Below are positions 23,925-35,876 of a stretch of DNA of 64,000 bases, piece after piece. Origin of the DNA: Epiperipatus broadwayi (taxonomy: Eukaryota > Onychophora > Udeonychophora > Euonychophora > Peripatidae); contig JAQFVV010000276.1 of assembly GCA_028023455.1 (NCBI GenBank), positions 1,225,291-1,289,290 on the forward strand. The letters are read 5' to 3'. The position numbers and the translations under genes are program-made. Numbering within the stretch: the first letter of the stretch is position 1; every line of letters begins with the position of its first letter. The notes beneath the pieces were generated by a model. It was not told the DNA's origin and did no database searches. It worked only from the letters and a program-made list of their open reading frames with translations.

Positions 23925-24892
23925 TCAGGGATTTAGGTGATCATCTGATTTTTCTGAAAATGAAGTTTGGAAATTAGCACATTGCACTGCTAATTGGCCC
24001 TGTTGGTGATAGGGGTAGCACTGGGGTTTCAATACTCTGATGTATATGCATATGGTAGCTTCTTGAAAAAGGGCATGAGTTGGAATTATGTTTGGATCAA
24101 TGTCATGGTGCATTGTAATTTGAAATCATAGCTGTAACTTGAGATGGGTATAGGGTTATATTTTAGATGTATGGTGTGTAACTTTGCCAAATGATTGTAT
24201 TATATGCTGGAAATCTTGAAGGATGGATCCCAAGTAGGTGTTTTGAGCACCCCTGTGATAGAGTTTTAGTGATTTGGATCCAACATCATTAGGGCAAAGT
24301 TTACAAGTGATTTTATTTGTTCTTGAAATAAGTCTCCCTGTGTAGTCTGAATAAACTCAGTTAACAAATATCTGGGATCCCACAGCCCATGCAAGGATAT
24401 TGCATCAAAGGATAATTGCCTAGGAAATTTATATAGAGAGATGTTAATGTCTATAGCAAATAGAATTATGGACTTAGTAGAAAAACATAATTTGAAAGGT
24501 GCAAATATTCCTCTTGAGATTGAACTATCGAAACTATCATTTATTATCATAAGAGCATCTGTGTTCCAAACTGTAGATGGGAGGAGGAATTGTGCTTCTT
24601 GAATACTGAAGTCCAGTTCTCTGATGTCACTAGGGGTGGTTTTTCTGTTTTTTGGAGCTGATTTGGGAATGGTTGAAATATTATCTTTCTTATTAACATC
24701 TACAGAATTATTATTACTTTTATTACTGATCTGTTGAGAATTATTTTTAATAACATTAACAAATGTTTGCATTATCTTTGAACTTTGGAATTCAGTGTTA
24801 GTGAAATTGGCACTATGTGACAGCTCAGTCAACATATTAGTCACCAAATTATCGCTAGACAAATCAATTATTTTTTTAAATGTTAATGCCAA
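23925..24892 (-). pseudogene. LINE ORF1 (Gag-like) with damaged zinc knuckle
   Basis: The minus-strand frame is open for about 208 codons (24892-24266) without a credible ATG: the first codon is TTG. It then continues in other frames. Polar Asn/Ser/Lys-rich sequence fills the N-terminal third. Near 24020 the peptide LKPQCYPYHQQGQLAVQCAN aligns with the intact knuckle of the 57.9-kb copy (PPQCFHCKQRSHLIQDC), but the second Cys and the His are replaced. ORF1 proteins of this type bind the element RNA. Confidence 0.7.
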
Positions 24893-25601
24893 ATTTAAAC
24901 AAATTTGATAAGTGAGTTATTAATCAATTTAAGGCAAACTTTGTAATAAGAGATACAAATTTTATCTTGTCAACAAAAGCTTTAAATGAATTTTAAGCAA
25001 ACAAAAACTGCTTTTTACCTGCATTGTTGATAGATGAACAACTGTGGAGCTATTTATTGTTTTTATTAATTGAATACTGTTTAGAAACTGTGGATATAAA
25101 AATGATTAATACCTGAAAATACTAAATTATTAATGGCTTGTTGATTTCACTTATTACCATTCTAAAATTATTTATTTAATAAATTGTTACATATTTCATG
25201 ATTTTCTTCTTTACCATTTTAAACTATTATCTCGGTATTTTTTTTATGTTTTTTTTTTAATAAATGTAATTTTACTTTAATTTGTTTCAATTTGATAGAT
25301 TTTAGTTTTAAAGCAAGATACTTTTATATTAATAAACATATATATATAAACACTGTGTTCAGTTACATGATTTGGTGCAGTGGGAGAATGTATAAACCAA
25401 TATCCATGTGTGGGACTAGAGTGAACAACTTTGAAATGCAAGGTCGATCGATTAGAATCCATCTTTGGAACTTTTTTTGTTTAAACCTCATATGAATTTT
25501 AAGCAAAAAATCATTTACTATTTATTTTTGAGATAAGATATTTGACTGATATATAAACATTATTATTTACAAAAAAAAATCAAATCAAAAAATTCTTATT
25601 A

Positions 25602-25637
<36 letters not shown>

Positions 25638-26435
25638 ACCATATATATATATTATAGCTAAGTAAGTAAAGTAGCCTTTAAATAATTTACTCTAGAGAAG
25701 CAGCCTTTTCATCATATCTCTACAATGAAATAATTTTCAGATGTCAATTTATTAACCTATGATTAGATTCTTAGCTTGACTATATATGAGATAACCAATT
25801 ACAAAAGAGTTTGAACATCAAGTTATAAAAATGGCATATAAATACAACAACTACTGCATGATACTTCCTACCCAAAAATATACAATAGGATGCTATCACG
25901 AAGTTATAATTGGTTAGCGATTAATTTCCATTATTTTATAACTTATACAAATTATTCTTTTGAATAAATAAACCTTTACAAACATATTTTTCTTTATTAA
26001 TTTATCTTACTGTATGAATTTTTTTTTTACATTATTCTATGTATACATTATTATATTTCTATTTATTTTTCAATTATATTTTGTGTTCACTTTCAAGATC
26101 TATTATTTCTTTCTTTTTTTTTTTTACTTTCTATTCTAAAGCATTGATTTTAAAACCGCAATCAAGGACTAATGAATAAATATGACCATAAAATATCATT
26201 GAAACATAGGTTAGACTACAGTTGAAAGCTATATGGAAATATATGTGTGAGTGTGAAAAAAAGGGTAATATAATAAAACAATATTTATATAAAAATAAAA
26301 ATAAAGTAGGAAAAATCATTTACATATTAGAATTAGTGAACCATTTTAAATGAGGAAAAGAACTATTTATTTATTAAATTTATTTTACCCGTTAATTATT
26401 GTAGTTACAATACATAAATTTCTGAAATTTTTACA
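24893..26435. other. AT-rich DNA, no genes seen
   Basis: Two overlapping 61-67-codon frames at 25277-25495 lie on opposite strands and look like chance. An (AT)n tract with a short duplicated flank (ATTACCATATATAT) lies at about 25596-25654. Confidence 0.5.
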
Positions 26436-26439
26436 TCAA

Positions 26440-26590
26440 TAAAGACCTAGAAAGAGATCCAATGTGTGAAATAAAAATGTTGTTGGTGAGATGTGGAGAA
26501 AAGAAACTAGATTAAATTAGGAGAGATTTGCATCGTGCAGGGGATAGATGATGATTGAAAGTGATGCTAATGACAACAACTTCAAACTAT
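26440..26590 (+). mobile_element. Decayed 3' fragment of an RTE-type LINE
   Basis: The stretch AAAGACCTAGAAAGAGATCCAATGTGTGAAAT (in two halves) through GGAGAGATTTGCATCGTGCAGGGGATAGATGATGA is similar to the end of the RTE element at 31.05-31.23 kb, including the CCAGAAAGAGACTACATGTGAGAT block and the GTGAGRTGGAGAA block. The frame is ruined. It shows an older insertion of the same family. Confidence 0.55.
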
Positions 26591-27930
26591 CTCCATGACA
26601 AGAGACTTTCTATAATTTTTATAATCAGAAGAAACTGAGATGTTATTTTCTAAGCTACCCAATTGCCGATTTTAAATGTTTCTCTTATCTCTTCTAACCT
26701 TTATCCAAAATCCCGATCAATTATTAGAAGACTAGTTATATTGTCTATTGACTAGCTATCTGGAAAAAAAAATTATTAAATACAATCACTTAGGTTTATC
26801 TAAAACTACTTTAAACTTATCTAGAGTCATTGGAAACGGATGTGCAAATCAATATCCCATTAAGACGTAATACGCATAAATGTATGTAGCGATTTAGTTT
26901 AATTTTATTTAACTCCACGAAGCTATGACTCACATATAAACATAAATTAAAAATTAAAAATTGTAAAAGTTTAAAATAATAATAATGATTGATTTGATTT
27001 GCAGAAAAAGTGAATTGATATTGGAAATTTTCGGTAAAATGTAATCGGAATTACGATAGTTTAAATTAACGTGACAGCCTGACAGAAAGCTTATTCAATA
27101 ACTGTGTTAAAAGGTTTAAGGGTCACTACATTAAATAAACAATTTGATTGTAAAATTAAACAATTAAATATAAATCAACTTAAGTAAATTAATCACACCC
27201 ACTGGACATTTACCTACGCAAAATATTAAAAGAAGATCAACGTTATATACATTAGAATTTATATTTCCGCTTTACAAATTAAATTAATAATATTTAATCA
27301 ACAAAATTACAGATAATAAATAAACCAATTAAAAAGGCAAATAAATAATCAATAATATATAAATTAAAAAACTATCTCATCTTTGCAATCTCATTTTTGA
27401 AAATTACTGCTTGCAGTATAAATTTTACTAAAAGGTTTTTTTTTTTTTTTTTGGAGAAGTTTTGCTGCTATATTTCGCAGAAAGAAGTTTGCTGTTAACT
27501 GAAAAGAGACCTTTGGATTCCTCTTCCTGGGGGCCTTAAAGGAACCGAACAGGGAAAATTCCTAATATTCCCTCCATACGTTCTTGTTGTTGCAGCTGTT
27601 ATTACTATATGATTATTCATATAGTATACGAACATGGATGGGTTGCTCACTAACACGCCTTAGCCAGCGTGGTGAGTTTATTGGCTTTTTATCTCTGAGT
27701 TTAAGATCAAGAAACACCATAGTTTTTCTTTTCCGTTGCCTGATAAGTCAGAATGAATGTATATGTGAATGAAATTTTCTTTCTAATTGATATATATATA
27801 ATCATGACGGACAAAAATAAATCATGGTCCTTATTATCAGCCAAGGCAACGGTTGATGACGAAAGGTGGAGAGTGCTAAGAATCGCCTGATTGTACATCT
27901 AGGTTAAAATTTGATGTTGATATTTTTATT
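26591..27930. other. Intergenic DNA with a moderately G+C-rich patch
   Basis: A T-run of about 18 is at 27439-27456. The patch 27480-27760 is less AT-rich and includes CCTGGGGGCCTTAAAGGAACCG and a polypyrimidine-TTGCAG near 27592 that could be a splice acceptor. Frames of 62-63 codons on both strands overlap here and neither is recognisable. It may be the 5' untranslated region of the RTE element or unrelated DNA. Confidence 0.4.
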
Positions 27931-27950
27931 TAGATACTTACAACTGAAGA

Positions 27951-30900
27951 TTACTTTCAAGTGTAGAAAGATTGCAAGAATTGGAAGAATTGTCTGATAT
28001 TAAATTGGGCATTATTGGCTTTTGTGAAGTTAGAAGAAAAGATAAAGAGACAATTGATTTAAAAAATGAACATATACTCTTCTACAAAGGCAAAAATATT
28101 GGAAGTACAACTGGAGTAGGATTCATTATAAATAAAAAGTGGAAAAAACCATTGTGGAGATTGATGGTGTATCAGACAGAATGGCAAGATTAGTTATTCA
28201 ATTTAATAGCAGATACCAAATGCAGATAATTCAGGTTTATGCACCAACAATTCTCATAGTGATGAAATAATAAAAGATTTTTATATGGGTGTACAAAAGG
28301 CTTTGGATCAGACTAAACAATATTTTAAAATCATTATGGGAGACTTTAATGCTAGAATTGGCAAAAAAAAAAAAAAGATGAAAGTGTTGCAGATAAATTT
28401 GGTTATAGTAAAAAAAATGAAGGAGGACATACACTTGTGGAGTTTTCAAAAAAGAAAAACTTTATATTATGAATTCTTTTTTTTTTTTTAGAAAAAAGGT
28501 TAAAAGGAAATGGGCATGGTAGCATTCAAATGAAGGTACAGTAGCACTGGATTATATTTTGACTAACAGAAAGTACATATTTCAAGATTGTAATGCCTTT
28601 AATAAATTCAACACAGTAAGTGATCATTGGTTAGTAAGATGTAAGATACATGCTAATGCAAAACTAGAGAGACAAAAACATTCAAATGAATTTAAATTAG
28701 AACTTGCAAATCGTTTTCAAGTATTAGTAGGTTTTTAACATGATTCAAATTTGAGTGAAATTAATAAGAAAATAACTGATACACTTTTAATAACTGCAAC
28801 AAAAATATCTGATAGAAAAAAGCACCAATAAAATTTCTATGGAGACTAGAGAATCTATGATGAAAAGAAGGAATATGAAGGTATATAAAAATGATAAAAT
28901 AAAAAGGATTGAATATCTCGAATTTTGTAAAATGGTGAGAAAAAGAGTTGATAATAATATAAGAAAGTACAATTATGATTTAGCAAGAAAAATTGTAGAG
29001 GACAATAAAAGTCTAAAAAGTGTAAAACAACATTTTGGTATTGGTAGGAAACTTATATCTGCAATAAAAAAAAGATAGAACTATTACTAAAAAGAGAGTG
29101 ACATTATAAAATGATTAGAAGAGTTTTATTAAGAATTACATAGTAATAAAAAAACAACTATCTCATTCATCTATTATATTTTCTGAATTGCCCAAGATTT
29201 TAAATGCAGAAGTGAGACATGCAATTAAATTTATGAAGAAAGGAAAAGCTCCAGGTAATGATGGAATTATAATCAATATCTTAAAAGAAACAGGTGAAAA
29301 AATAGAAAAGGTTTTGGCAAAGTTATATATCAAATATATAAATGATAAAGATATACCAGATGATTGGAAGAATGCAGTATTAATATTAATATTTAAAAAA
29401 ACTGATAAAAAAGATATTATAAATTGCAGTCCTATCACTTTTTTATCAGTTTTATACAAACTTTTTATGAAGATAATTATAACTCATCTACAGAGAACTT
29501 TGGATTTCAAACAACCAAAAGAACACACTGATTTAAAAGTGGTTTAGTACAATGGATCAAATCCAAATACTAAAAGAGATAGAAAGGACGAATGAATATG
29601 TGCTTTGTATTTGTAGATTATGAAAAGGCATTTGATTCTATAAGTCATTTCTTCAGTAATTAAAGCATTGGATCATCAAGCTACAGACCCAGGATATTGT
29701 TATATTCTGAAGAATATATATAAAATGCGACACCAACAATTATATTACATAATGATATTAGAAAAGTTAATATTGAGAAGGGTGTAAGAACAGGGTGACT
29801 CCATATCTCCAAAACGTTTTTACAGCAGTGCTACAAGAAGTGTTCTGTGGATTAAAATGGGAAGTTAAAGAAGTAAAAGTAAATTGAGATTATTTAAGTC
29901 ATTTATATTTTGCAGATGATCTAATTGTTTTTGAAAATAATACTTCAGAGCTTCAGGAAATGTTACAACAGTTATCAGTTGACAGAAGAAAGTAGGACTA
30001 AAGGTAAATGTTAAAAAAACTAAAGTAATGTTCAATGGATTTCTCAAAAGGTGAAATTAAATTGAGACAAACTGCAAACCTTTTGCACTCATTAGTATCT
30101 AACAGCCAATCAGATCATAAATACAAGAAAAGGTGGTCCACCATATTCTTTACTTGTCTTTCTATATATCCAAGCCAGTCTAAAGTACTTAGATCTGAAA
30201 TCGTGAATATTAAATATCTTCACACTTAACTCACTGAGTTTAAATTACAAACATACAGCATGAAATCCTATGATTTACTATGCAGTAGTTTTTAGATGTT
30301 ATAACTTGCAGTAACATATGTAAACAATATTTATTTTATAAAGTGCAAACAGATTGAAATTAAATTGAGAGAAACTGCTGTATGTTTGTAATTTAAACTC
30401 AGTGAGTTAAATGTTAAGATATTTAATATTTACACTTTTAGATCTAAGTACTTTAGACTGGCTTGGATATATAGAAAGACAAGTAAAGAATAGGGTGTAC
30501 CACCCTTTTCTTGTTAAATTCTCTGTCTTGTATTTACAATCTGATTGGCTGTTAGATACTAATGAGCATGAGAGGTTTGCAGTTTTTTTCAATTTAATTT
30601 CAAAAGGTGAAAGTAAAGATTGATCATAATGAGTTAGAAGAGTTTAACAACTAGAAATACCTTGGTAAGATTATTACTACAGCTGAAAACATAATGGATG
30701 AAATTAATCATAGAATTAAACTTGATTGGAGTACTTTTAGTAGAAATAACTTAATATTAAAAGGAAACTGCCTATGTGTTTGAAAAGGAGGGTTTTTAAT
30801 AAATATGGTTTACCAGTTCTTACTTATGGATCTGAGATTTAGATGCTTAATAGAAGAGTAATAGAGAGATTTCAGATCGCCCAAAGAAGAATGGAGAGAT

Positions 30901-31194
30901 GCATGTTAGCAGTAACAAAAAGAGATCAGAAACACAATAAGTGGGTAATCATTGACATTGTTGAAAGAATTAAAAGTCTGAAGTGGAGTTTTCCTGAACA
31001 TATTGCTAGGAGAGATGATAATATATGAACAATTGAAATCTTAAATTGGATTCAAAAAGATTGTAAAGACCCAGAAAGAGACTACATGTGAGATGGATTG
31101 ACAAAATAAAAAAGTGTGCAGGGGTGAGGTGGAGAAGAGAGGCTAGAGGTCAAAAAAGATGGATTGAACTTAAAGAGACCTTCATCTTAAAGTA
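27951..31194 (+). pseudogene. RTE endonuclease-reverse transcriptase (broken)
   Basis: The N terminus reads VERLQELEELSDIKLGIIG then FCEVRRKDK, the APE block with the catalytic Glu. GVGFIINKKWK and VYAPT follow, then GDFNARIGK (about 28335), a Lys-rich linker (28839-29078) and the RT fingers with APGNDGI (about 29250). FVDYEKAFDS lies near 29610 and YFADDLIVFEN (about 29905) is the motif C catalytic block. After the foldback comes NNXKYLGKIITTAENIMDE, then RRVIERFQIAQRRMERCMLA (30855-30915), the typical RTE C-terminal signature. At least six frameshifts or stops break it. RTE proteins nick DNA and prime reverse transcription at the nick. Confidence 0.85.
30044..30612. mobile_element. 543-bp foldback element with 13-bp TSD
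   Basis: TCAAAAGGTGAAA occurs at 30044-30056 and 30600-30612, bracketing a unit that starts TTAAATTGAGACAAACTGC and ends with the complement GCAGTTTTTTTCAATTTAA. The arms are about 200 bp each around a ~120-bp spacer. The spacer contains a second copy of the ATTAAATTGAGA end next to the right arm. The insertion interrupts the RTE frame between FSKGE and the GESKD continuation. It has no protein capacity and no hammerhead core that I could find. It may be a non-autonomous PLE or retro passenger, or a foldback DNA element. Confidence 0.8.
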
Positions 31195-31251
31195 GACTGA
31201 TAATGGTTGACAATGATGATACAGGTAAAAATATTATAAAGTTTGCTATAT

Positions 31252-31412
<161 letters not shown>

Positions 31413-31469
31413 TGCCTATGGCACTTGAAATAGATGGCTCTATAACAGCTGGACATAACATGATAAACC

Positions 31470-33532
31470 CAATATATCAACACTTTAAAAAAAACTGCAA
31501 AAACAGAGAGTGTACATACCAAATGAAGACATATTTGGAGACCCTGAAACAGACACACCAATAACAACAACTGACATTGTATTTCAACTTATAACAATAA
31601 CAAACACATGCCACCCAGGACCTCAAGGAATCTAGCCAATTACATATCCCAAAAAATTTACACTTCACCCAGGACCTCAAGGAATCTAGCCAATTACATA
31701 TCCCAAAAAATTTACAACATACAAAGTCTATACCCAATTGCAATGGTTCCATTTAACAAAAAACCAACAACAATATCATCTTTATCTAATCTATGACCAA
31801 TTTCAATGGGACCTTTAGGAATAAAAATTCTTGAAAGAGTGATAAAGGAAAAAAATAGAACAACACATACTCCCTGTGTTATCATCAGCACAATATGCCA
31901 AAAAAGGATCATCCATTGGTCAGGGTGCCTTAATGTACAAAACAATTATCGAAGTAGTAAAAAAAAGAAAGAAATATGCACCAATTATAGTTCAACTAGA
32001 CATTGAGGCAGCTTTTGACTCAGTGCCTATAGCCAAATTATTAGACGTGCTGAAAAAAACAACAACACCTCCATCCCTACTATATATAATAGCCAATCTG
32101 CTTCTCAGCCGGGAAATTCACATCACATTGAATGGGAAAAAATCACCAGCCTTCAGACTGAGTCAATCCATCCCACAAGGATCCCCCCTAAGTGCCTTGC
32201 TCTTTACAATATATATATAAATCCTCTATTAATAGTGATACAGAAAAAAATAAAAGGCATTCAAATTCCAAACACTGCTTTAAATATATCATGCATAGCC
32301 TATATGGACGATGTAACCGTTTTCCTCCCCTCTAAAAAAAACCTCCCCATACTACAAGAGATAATCAAGAATTATACCTCAAATTTTAATTTAAAAATTA
32401 ACACAAATAAAACTGCTGCATGGTCAATATACACAGGCAAGCACTGTACAGAGATGTTTAATGATAAACCATCTGCTTTCCTTGGTTTCCCATTCTACCT
32501 TGGAACCAATGGAATAAGGCAAAAAATTTCAAAATAAATTAAAAAAAGATGCTGAAAAAATCACAACCTCACTTGAAAAGTCATACCTGTCAATATACGC
32601 AAAGGTAGCACTATTTAATCAACTTATAATTACAAAAATTACATACTACACACCTATAATCAAATTTGCAAAAACATTCATATCGAAAATCTCGTCAATC
32701 TGTAACAAACTAATATGGAGAAGAAAGACAGTGGCAATCTCTTTAAAAAATCTGAGCAGACCACCACATAGCAATGGACTTGGACTCCATACAATTAATG
32801 TTTTTACACACAGAAATCAGTAAATCTAATAATAGCAACCATAAAAAGATTTCCAGACCTGGAGTGTGTAATCAGTATAATACCCACAGACAGACCACCC
32901 CCTTCATATGGATATCTATCCACACTGATTGAAGAACTCAAGCTAATATACAACAAAATATCACTCAATAATGACAAGTATACATACTGGGACATTTATA
33001 ATATACTATATCCAAACCAGACACCTAATCTACATCCAACAGTTCTTGGAATAGACAACAGGCAACTACTGCAACAGTTCAGAAAATGGTCATTAGAACC
33101 AAAATTATTTGATTTTCTACTTAAGCTTAATCTCATTTTCTTAGATTTCGTAGATTCTATACAAATATAGACCCCATGTGTGGGTTATGTCATAGAGAAG
33201 AAGAGACACAAGATCATTTTCTTCATTCCTGCAGTGCCCTAGAAACAATACATCGCACAATGTTTACCACATACAGAAAGGCTATCATTTCAATTGATGA
33301 AATAATAAATATGTTTAAAAAAGGCAACAGCCCTGCTATTCGTGCAGCAACATACACCCTTTATGCCTACTGGTGTACCAGATGCACTTTTGCACTTGCC
33401 AATAACCCTGAATGCCACCCAGCAACATATTCAATAAAACTAGGACTGTTCAGAAAAAGAGACAGCATCCTAGCTCAACCAGATGTGTTTGCAGCCACAT
33501 GGTCACACTTGAAACAAAGATCCAGTCTATGA
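31470..33532 (+). pseudogene. LINE ORF2 fragment: RT and C-terminal Cys/His domain
   Basis: RT blocks in order: GIKILERVIKEK, AQYAKKGSSIGQ, motif A VQLDIEAAFDSVP (about 32000), the IPQGSPLSALLF block (about 32175) and motif C CIAYMDDVTVFLPS (about 32300), all catalytic aspartates present. NFNLKINTNKTAAWSIYTG and FLGFPFYLGTNGIRQK follow. The C terminus has CGLCHREEETQDHFLHSC (33176-33230), a CX2C...HX4C zinc-binding layout, and ends at SSL. Frameshifts at about 31470-31880 and 32535-33170 break it. A 54-nt in-frame tandem duplication lies at 31612-31719. No RNase H was seen. Confidence 0.85.
31612..31719 (+). repeat. 54-nt tandem duplication inside LINE ORF2
   Basis: The segment CACCCAGGACCTCAAGGAAT through AAAAAATTTACA occurs twice with a period of 54 nt (18 codons), nearly identical, so the duplication is recent. 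The equivalent part of the other copies (CHPGNSEIP, SHPGTHAIP) occurs once. Confidence 0.9.
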
Positions 33533-33781
33533 AATATAAAGGCCAATAAGATAGATGATGACATCTTCAACATCAGCATTTTTTCCAACTTCAAAAAGAT
33601 GCAAGCACAAACTGAACTAAATAGAAGACCAAATTTAAAAACAAGAAGAAAAAAAAGTATGCAGAAAAGATAAAGACTTATATACTGAAAGTTGTAATTT
33701 GTTTTTCATTTGTGACAAATCAATATATTACTAGATGTGACTCTGTAACTTTTTAGACTCAATAAAGTTTTGCTTTGAAAC

Positions 33782-34009
<228 letters not shown>

Positions 34010-34218
34010 TAGTGCGGTCATGCTGTCAATAAGTAGGAACAAACTTACAAAAGCTCTTGAATGTACTTTATTAAAGGCAAACAAAATCTAATTATTAGTT
34101 TAAAAATCTTATAATTTTGAAAAGTATAAACTATTCCGGAATATAAGAAAAGATGCTGTTAACAAAGTAAGTTTTTTATATTATTTTGTCCTTAGAAAAA
34201 TCTAGTCATCTAGTTGAA

Positions 34219-35808
34219 ATGGCGTCTGCAGATAACAATTGCGTTATTAGTAAAAGAAATAACAATACAGATGTCAAATCAGTTGCGGAAGCCAGTAAGG
34301 AAAAAAAATCTTATGTTAATATTGCTGCAATGAAACCACAAAAAGCAATATTAGAAAATATTATACAGCAAGAGAATACAAAAAAAACGGAGAGGAAGGA
34401 CAAATAGGCAGATTCAGGAGAGTCAATGCAATAGACATTTTTGAACTAAGTTTAGAAAATGAAGATGAGACACCTAATCATCTAACAGAACAAACTGAAG
34501 ATAATTGGACAGAAGAAGAAATTCAAGAAATCAACATCCAGTTTAATAATACAATACCGAACAAGTTATATGAATCTTTTAAAAAATTCTTTTCTAATAG
34601 AACATTAGTGCTCACAATTACAGATAGAAATATAACATTATATAAATTTCACAAAGAGTTATTATATCAAAAACTAACAGAAGAATACTTATGGGACTCA
34701 GTCTCAAAAATAGGTGAACATACAAACTCGCGATATATAGCTATACAATTTTTTAATGAAAATCAAAAAATGAGATTCAAATCACAAATAAAAACAATGG
34801 GTGGATATGCAATGATTGTTGTTGGTAAAAATCTGCAAAATTATTGTTCACGAATCATTAAAAATGCATATTTTAGGTTGAGCTTTCATGATTTCAAAAG
34901 TATGGTCCAACCATTTGGACATGCTACATACATTAAACAAATCTTGTGCAATGATACACCCACAGATATATACACCATTAGTTATCATTTTAAGATAAAG
35001 CTGCACCAGCATATTAAGCCAGAGAAATTCCAAGGCAAATTGTGGATCAGGGAGCAGTGTTATACCTAAACATTAAAGGGCTAAGGCCACAATGTTTTGG
35101 CTGTGGAGAAAGAAGCCATTTGATTATAGACTGTCCAAAGAATAAAAATAATAAAGGATTTGATTTATCAGAAGAAAGACTAGAAAAGAAAACAGGCTAC
35201 TATAAACAAAAGGATATAAAGCAAATATTGACATCGGATGTGGTAACTCAGGGAAGTGAAAAGGAAAAAATTCTATACAAACACATATGAATACAGATAA
35301 GCAAGAAAGTGAAACTGTAAATGTAAACTATGATAATAGCAATATTGGTAATATTCTAGATTCTTCATTAAAGTTAGAGGAAAAAGTGTGCCTTAAGATA
35401 AATAATACAAAAGTAAAAGAAAAAAAAGGGAATGATATACAAATGCATGCGGTTAAAGCTTTAGAAAAAAATATAGACAAACACACACCAAAAAAAATGT
35501 TGATGGGAAGCAATATTATGAAGAGAATATGAATTTGGACACAGAACTTGAATTAACTAAAAAACAAAGAACTAGGAACAATACGAATATTGTGATTACT
35601 CACGCAATAATGCCAAATATGCAGCAAGTTACTCATGGTAATATTGAACAAAAGAGAAAGCCAGGAAGGCCCTCAAAAAAGAGGAAAACAGGAAAAAAGC
35701 TAAAATTAGGAGAGCTTATGTTTGATGACACAGAAGAATGGATATACTAATGTCGAAACTGAAAGTGAGTTTGAAGATACACAAAATTTACAATTGATAG
35801 GCAGCCTA
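34219..35808 (+). pseudogene. LINE ORF1 (Gag-like RNA-binding protein), broken
   Basis: The likely ATG is at 34219 (MASADNNCVISKR); an upstream in-frame opening at 34186 starts with TTG. The order is a polar N terminus, an RRM-like middle (SRYIAIQFFNENQKMRFKS at about 34725), and a zinc knuckle CFGCGERSHLIIDC (about 35094-35135; CX2CX4HX4C, complete). A basic tail with KRKPGRPSKKRKTGKKLK (about 35655) resembles an AT-hook/nuclear signal. At least four frameshifts split it. Such ORF1 proteins coat LINE RNA. Confidence 0.8.
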
Positions 35809-35876
35809 AGATAAGTATAATTAAAGAGAAAGTAAATCCAAATAAATTCAAAGTAAAAAGTAAATCTTTATAAATT

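Larger units (their letters stand above)
21546..24892 (-). mobile_element. CCHC-Gag/APE/RT LINE, internally deleted copy
   Basis: Minus-strand member of the same family as the copies at 31.4, 34.0 and 57.9 kb. It retains ORF1 (24892 to about 23925) with a damaged CCHC, a short RT piece with a xVDD motif (about 23260), the post-RT region and the C-terminal Cys/His motif (22357-22575). It ends in the trinucleotide tail at 21.05-21.55 kb. The apurinic endonuclease and most of the RT palm are missing between about 23.4 and 23.9 kb, so it was immobile after that deletion. Confidence 0.8.
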
